From the NCBI GenBank assembly GCA_029264995.1, contig JAJUKC010000003.1, positions 27,857-91,856 of the forward strand: 64,000 bases of DNA, read 5' to 3'. Under the pieces are notes generated by a model that saw nothing but the letters and a program-made list of their open reading frames with translations, was not told the DNA's origin and searched no databases. How positions within the stretch are numbered: the first letter of the stretch is position 1; every line of letters starts with the position of its first letter. The DNA comes from Marinobacter sp. GTDB lineage: Bacteria > Pseudomonadota > Gammaproteobacteria > Pseudomonadales > Oleiphilaceae. Positions 59,947 to 64,000 of the stretch are shown piece by piece. Position numbers and translations under genes: made by a program.

Positions 59947-61023
59947 TCAATCCAGACGTTCAATAAAACAGGTGATTTCCTCACGGTCGTGGTAGAGGTG
60001 GCGAGCCCGGAGCCTGCAGTTGAGCTCGGCCTCTGCCAGCCCCTCCAGCAGTATCTCCCGGCAGATCAGCCATTCCTCGTAACGCTTCTTCATGGGTAGT
60101 TTGAGATTGAACACGGTATAGCGACACAGCTTGCCTCCGACCCAGTCTAGCGCCAGACGCGCGGTTTTGCGGGGCTTGTCGACAATATCGCAGACCATCC
60201 AGTCCACCGCCCGCTTCGGGCGCCAGGCGTAGCCATCCGCCCGGACATGCTCGACATGGCCTGAAGCCATCAGCTCCGGATTCATGGGGCCATTATCGAC
60301 CGCCGTCACCATCATGCCCTGCTGTACCAGCTGCCAGGTCCATCCACCCGGAGCGGCGCCCAGATCCACCGCTTTCCGGCCCCCACCCAGATAGTCCAGA
60401 TAGCGATCTTCAGGAATAAAGACCTTCCACGCCTCTTCGAGTTTGAGTGCAGACCGGCTTGGCGCTGAGGCCGGCAAACGTAAACGCGGGATACCTTGCG
60501 GGAAAGGTGATCGATTATTGGCCAGGCTCAGCCCGACAACGGCCGTTTCAAAATCCAGCAACAGCAGCTCCAGGCGGTCACCGTTGGCACTGGCCGAATC
60601 CTGCGCCAGCAGGCCCGCCTCCCTGAGACCGCGGGACAGGGGCGCGACCCATTTTCGGGCAAAGTTGCCCAGATCCCGATCTTCATTGGTTTCCATGAGC
60701 CGGGTCTCCAGTCGTGATACCCGGCTCTCTTGCCAATCGCAGCTCCGGAGGAATTCAATAACAGCTCCCACCCGGTCTCTGGTGGGTAACGGGCAATCGC
60801 CAATCACCAGAAACCAGTCCCGGACAAAGACCAGATGATCCAACGGAATCTTTTGCATCAATTCAATGGCGGATTCGGGCCCGCCAAGGGTAAACCGCAC
60901 CAGCCCCGCGTTCCTGACTGGCTGAAAGTAGCCGAACAAGCCACAAGCGGCAGCTGAATCCATCACTTCCTGACCCGCCTCGGTCTCAAACCCCGGGCGG
61001 CACATCAGCATTATCTGTTGCAT
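59947..61023 (-). CDS. rlmM: 23S rRNA 2'-O-ribose methyltransferase RlmM
   Basis: Methylates C2498 of 23S rRNA. The 358-residue enzyme has an N-terminal THUMP-like region and a C-terminal SAM-dependent fold with GRKAVDLGAAPGGWTWQLV, VDNGPM, the acidic loop WMVCDIVDKP and the K in FNLKLPMKKRYEEW. The start at 61023 follows AAGGT; the frame to 61077 is not family sequence. It diverges from the GGDEF gene across 131 bases. Confidence 0.95.
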   Translation of the reverse strand: MQQIMLMCRPGFETEAGQEVMDSAAACGLFGYFQPVRNAGLVRFTLGGPESAIELMQKIPLDHLVFVRDWFLVIGDCPLPTRDRVGAVIEFLRSCDWQESRVSRLETRLMETNEDRDLGNFARKWVAPLSRGLREAGLLAQDSASANGDRLELLLLDFETAVVGLSLANNRSPFPQGIPRLRLPASAPSRSALKLEEAWKVFIPEDRYLDYLGGGRKAVDLGAAPGGWTWQLVQQGMMVTAVDNGPMNPELMASGHVEHVRADGYAWRPKRAVDWMVCDIVDKPRKTARLALDWVGGKLCRYTVFNLKLPMKKRYEEWLICREILLEGLAEAELNCRLRARHLYHDREEITCFIERLD

Positions 61024-61154
61024 TCCATTACCTTGTTGGTGACCACTGTCAGGATTCTGACGCACCGACAGCGACAAAACTTGAACGTGTTTAACGGCAG
61101 CATTTGTTCACGCTGGCTACACTTTCTGCTTCCTAACATACCGCCTGGTGGAAA

Positions 61155-63044
61155 ATGCTCCGACTCTGGAACCTGCTCACGGCCTGCTTTCTGGCCACGG
61201 CTGGCCTGCTGTTCAGCGGCCAGCTTGCAGCTATGGAACCGTGTCCAGCCCTTGATGCCGCCAGCCCGGACGCCCGCAGCGCTATCAACCACCACATCTG
61301 TTTTTACTCAGCCCGCCCGGGTGAGCCGGCCCATGCTGCAACCGCACCGGAGGATCTACCGGCTGAATTGGCATGGAAATCAGCCCGGGGCCATGATCTG
61401 GTATTCAGCCACACGGATTCCGTGTACTGGCTTCAGCTTAATGTCCGCAACAGCAGCGCTGAATCCGGTCTCTGGTACCTGAAGCTTCATTACCCGCTGC
61501 TGGACGAGGTGACGTTCTGGCAAAAAAGCCGCTACCAAAGCGGTTACAGCCCTGAAGACGCCCGACCTCCGCTGGCGACCGGCGATCTGTTCCCGTTTGC
61601 CACAAGGGGCATAGATTACCGTTATTTCCTGCTCCCCGTCACACTGGATGCCGGCGAAAACCGCTCCATCCTCATCCGGGTGCACAGCAGCGGCGCGCTG
61701 AATGTACCCCTGGGCCTGATGACACCGGGCGAGGTAGTTGCCGAAAGCAACCATCTCACCCTCATACACGGCCTGTTTTACGGCGCCCTGCTGATACTGG
61801 CGGCGTTCAACCTGCTATTGTTCATCAGTGCCGGCACCCGCTATTACTTCTACAACGCCTTTTATATAATCTCGATCGGGATGTTCCTGTTCGCCATGGG
61901 TGGATTTGCCAACCAATACTTCTGGCCGGAGAGCTCAGAACTGGCGAACCTCTCCATTCCGTTAACCCTGGCCGTTTGCGCGCTGGCGATGACTCTATTT
62001 GGCTGGTCTTTCCTGGAAGTCGGCCCCGACACTCTTTCTGTCAAGGCGCTGAAATCACTGGCCACAGTTGCCGTTGGCGCAGTAGCACTGACGCTCCTGA
62101 TCCCGTATACCAAGTCCATCCTGATCAATACCGCCCTGGCCTTGACCGTCATTGTGGCGCTACAGGTTATTGCCTACGTTCGCTGGCGCCAGGGATACAG
62201 GCCCGCATTCTGGTATCTGGCGGCCTGGATGGTAATGGTTGTCGGGGCACTGATCTATGCCATGGCTGCGTTCGGCTATCTTGGCGATTATCAGGCCCGG
62301 GAAGTGATGATGCAGGCGGTTCTCGGAGGCCAGGTGGTCCTGCTGAATTACGCCCTGGTGCAGCGCTGGCGCCTGCTTAACCAGAAACTGCTGGATGTGG
62401 AACACCAGGCCCGGACCGAACTGGAACTGAAGGTCCATGAACGCACCGCCCAGCTCCGCAACACCATGCGGGAACTGGAACAGGCAAATCGGAAACTGGC
62501 ATCGTTAAGCCTCAACGATGCGCTCACTGGCCTGTATAACCGGCGCCACATGGATAATCTTCTACCCGAACTCTGCAGGGAGGCCCGTCGGACCGGGAAC
62601 CCATTAACTCTGGCCCTGATCGACGCCGATCATTTCAAACGCGTAAACGATACCTGGGGCCACGATTTCGGAGACCAATGCCTGAAACAGATCGCGGGCA
62701 TTCTGGATGAGCACGTCAAAAGGCCAAGGGACGTAGCCATCCGTTTTGGCGGTGAGGAATTTGCCCTGCTACTCCCCGGAAACAATCTGGAAGGCGCGCG
62801 CACGCTCTGTCTCAGCATACTCAAGGCCATGCGGGAAACCGCCCTTATCGCTCCGGACAAAAAGCCTTTCCATCTGACACTCAGCGCCGGGATTGCCGAA
62901 CTGGGTACGGGGGAGGAGCCATCTGACCTGTTCCGAAAAGCCGATGAAGCACTCTATCAGGCCAAAGCCGCGGGCCGGGATCAAATCATGCTCGCCAATC
63001 GTGCCTCAGTAGGTGATCAGAGCACGGCATCGTCGACAAACTGA
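61155..63044 (+). CDS. 7TMR-DISM-type membrane diguanylate cyclase
   Basis: A 629-residue protein: signal/anchor helix (residues 5-25), an extracytoplasmic DISMED2 beta-domain (about 40-190), seven membrane helices (about 200-410), a coiled coil, then a GGDEF domain with GGEEF (532-536). RPRD five residues before the motif forms an intact inhibitory RxxD site, so it is probably an active, product-inhibited cyclase. The DISM module is thought to sense carbohydrates or other small molecules. A PilZ protein (29039) is a possible receptor. The 3' end overlaps the convergent hydrolase by 28 bases. Confidence 0.92.
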   Translation: MLRLWNLLTACFLATAGLLFSGQLAAMEPCPALDAASPDARSAINHHICFYSARPGEPAHAATAPEDLPAELAWKSARGHDLVFSHTDSVYWLQLNVRNSSAESGLWYLKLHYPLLDEVTFWQKSRYQSGYSPEDARPPLATGDLFPFATRGIDYRYFLLPVTLDAGENRSILIRVHSSGALNVPLGLMTPGEVVAESNHLTLIHGLFYGALLILAAFNLLLFISAGTRYYFYNAFYIISIGMFLFAMGGFANQYFWPESSELANLSIPLTLAVCALAMTLFGWSFLEVGPDTLSVKALKSLATVAVGAVALTLLIPYTKSILINTALALTVIVALQVIAYVRWRQGYRPAFWYLAAWMVMVVGALIYAMAAFGYLGDYQAREVMMQAVLGGQVVLLNYALVQRWRLLNQKLLDVEHQARTELELKVHERTAQLRNTMRELEQANRKLASLSLNDALTGLYNRRHMDNLLPELCREARRTGNPLTLALIDADHFKRVNDTWGHDFGDQCLKQIAGILDEHVKRPRDVAIRFGGEEFALLLPGNNLEGARTLCLSILKAMRETALIAPDKKPFHLTLSAGIAELGTGEEPSDLFRKADEALYQAKAAGRDQIMLANRASVGDQSTASSTN

Positions 63045-63664
63045 CGCGTCAAAAGCGCTGCCTGCGCAATCAGGTCTGACTGTTGCTCTGGCTGCCGTGC
63101 CAGCGGCTGAAAATCGTGATTTCCACCGTCCAGCCAGCACAGCCGGGTAAGGCCGGGGATCTGACCCTGCGCCTTCAGTTCATCCGGTTTACCGAATGGG
63201 TCCCGGGTACCCTGTACTACCAGCAGCGGAACCCCGACCTGCTCCAGGTGTTCAGTCCGCCAACGATCCAGCCTGCCCGGCGGGTGAAACGGATAGCCGT
63301 AACAGGCAACGCCATCAACACCCTTGTACTCCCCGGCGGCCAACAGCGTGGCCATCCGTCCTCCCATTGATTTCCCTCCCACCAGCAGTGGAACCTGATT
63401 TCCGAGCTCCTCTCTGGCCAGCGACACCTGCTCTTCAAACGCGGCCAGCAAAGCTGGCTGCCGATCGGGCGGGCGTTTGCGGCCATCCTCCCGACGCTTG
63501 ACCATGTAGGGAAACTCGAACCGTACATTTTCTATGCCTTGCGCTGCGAGGGCCTCCGCTAACAACTCCATGAACAATGAATCCATGGGCGCTCCAGCGC
63601 CGTGGGCCAGCACCATTACGGCTTTGGCATCTTTTCCGTAGCCTTTGGTCTTAATTCTTTTCAC
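63017..63664 (-). CDS. KANL3/Tex30-like alpha/beta-hydrolase
   Basis: A 215-residue hydrolase fold protein with LAHGAGAPMDSLF as the oxyanion region, the nucleophile elbow GKSMGGRMATLL, the acid in GTRDPFG and the catalytic histidine in GGNHDFQPL. The GTG at 63664 has GAGGG upstream; a TTG at 63697 gives a longer N-terminus. It overlaps the end of the GGDEF gene by 28 bases. The substrate is unknown; the family is dienelactone-hydrolase-like. Confidence 0.85.
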   Translation of the reverse strand: MKRIKTKGYGKDAKAVMVLAHGAGAPMDSLFMELLAEALAAQGIENVRFEFPYMVKRREDGRKRPPDRQPALLAAFEEQVSLAREELGNQVPLLVGGKSMGGRMATLLAAGEYKGVDGVACYGYPFHPPGRLDRWRTEHLEQVGVPLLVVQGTRDPFGKPDELKAQGQIPGLTRLCWLDGGNHDFQPLARQPEQQSDLIAQAALLTRQFVDDAVL

Positions 63665-63813
63665 CAATTTCCCTCTCGCTCTCCCGTTGCGGATCAAGCC
63701 CGATGCCAGAATGGATCTGGCAAGCCATTAAAGCGTCAATAAAAACATATTGAATAGACTTGCAACTTACTGGTCAGCCTACTGATTCCGGCGGATTTGA
63801 CGGATGTCATAAC

Positions 63814-63827
63814 TTGATCTTGATCAT
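63814..63827 (+). promoter_or_regulatory. ANR/FNR box upstream of ccoN
   Basis: TTGATCTTGATCAT matches the FNR/ANR consensus TTGAT-N4-ATCAA at 9 of 10 positions. CATACT at 63850-63855 is a fair -10, giving a transcript start near 63862 and placing the box at about -41.5, the usual class II activator position. Confidence 0.7.
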
Positions 63828-63897
63828 TGCAAAGGAGCAATCGTTTCTCCATACTTGCCCCCGCATAATTCCCCATCCTGAACCCATTGGTAAGGCT

Positions 63898-64000
63898 ATG
63901 AGCACAGTAAATGCAAACCTGACATACAACTACAAGGTGGTGAGACAATTCGCCATCATGACAGTGGTATGGGGTATTGTAGGCATGGCTCTGGGTGTGC
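63898..64000 (+). CDS. ccoN: cbb3-type cytochrome c oxidase subunit I (N-terminus; continues beyond window)
   Basis: The first 34 residues run to the window edge: [18 protein letters not shown], then the start of the first membrane helix ([13 protein letters not shown]). This N-terminus is characteristic of CcoN, the catalytic subunit of the high-affinity oxidase used at low oxygen. The ANR/FNR box upstream agrees. The rest of the ccoNOQP operon lies outside the window. Confidence 0.88.
   Translation, partial: MSTVNANLTYNYKVVRQFAIMTVVWGIVGMALGV

Overview
The window is a gene-dense stretch of a gammaproteobacterial chromosome, about 64 protein genes with short gaps. Three things point to a Marinobacter-like relative of Pseudomonas: the gene order (trxB-aat-bpt-infA / clpA-clpS / cspD, rluE-nudJ-mnmA-hflD-purB, and comEC-exbB-exbD-lpxK-kdsB-murB next to lolCD), the long LeuA type, and a moderately high GC content. 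The genus is an inference from protein character and synteny; no 16S gene lies here. I saw no tRNA, rRNA, insertion sequence, prophage, CRISPR array or recognisable defence island.

Layout. 1-3939: end of a FabR/DesT-type regulator, then a leftward tadA-galE-ugd-HIT operon (UDP-sugar supply and tRNA editing). 4211-8415: a zinc alcohol dehydrogenase with an unusual inverted repeat at its promoter, and guaB-guaA separated by an intergenic terminator. 8630-17402: xseA, prpE, a cold-shock gene with a long leader, leuA diverging from an Lrp-type regulator, a TetR regulator and proS. 17468-28884: a leftward cell-envelope block, comEC, exbB-exbD-msbA-lpxK-trm112-kdsB-ptp-murB with many start/stop overlaps, then lolCE-lolD, which converge on a DUF2062 gene. 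29039-33035: a PilZ protein, a small exported protein, agmatine deiminase plus N-carbamoylputrescine amidase (putrescine synthesis) and a lone MoxR ATPase.

33213-46992: trxB and the N-degron group (aat and bpt add N-terminal residues, ClpS recognises them, ClpAP degrades), infA, cspD, then tRNA/rRNA modification and purine genes (rluE, nudJ, mnmA, hflD, purB), the ribosomal oxygenase roxA, a two-domain GNAT protein and a LysR regulator. 47217-54218: a membrane-anchored coiled-coil protein with a hybrid sensor kinase, a gpx-ohrR peroxide-response operon under a palindromic operator, alaA, a small conserved protein, and htpX behind a sigma-32-like promoter. 54282-64000: epmC-rhlB-pdxB, dsbD, tusA, a small monooxygenase-fold protein, rlmM, a membrane GGDEF protein, an alpha/beta hydrolase, and the first codons of ccoN behind an ANR/FNR box.

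Most of the window is ordinary core genome. I did not find a convincing new multi-gene system. The points worth a second look are regulatory (operators, attenuator-like terminators, a heat-shock promoter) and a handful of uncharacterised or unusually arranged proteins: the PilZ protein with separated motifs, the orphan MoxR, the single LolC/E subunit, the 256-residue membrane protein paired with the hybrid kinase, and the GNAT fusion. Start codons were reassigned by RBS and family alignment where the longest reading frame was clearly too long.
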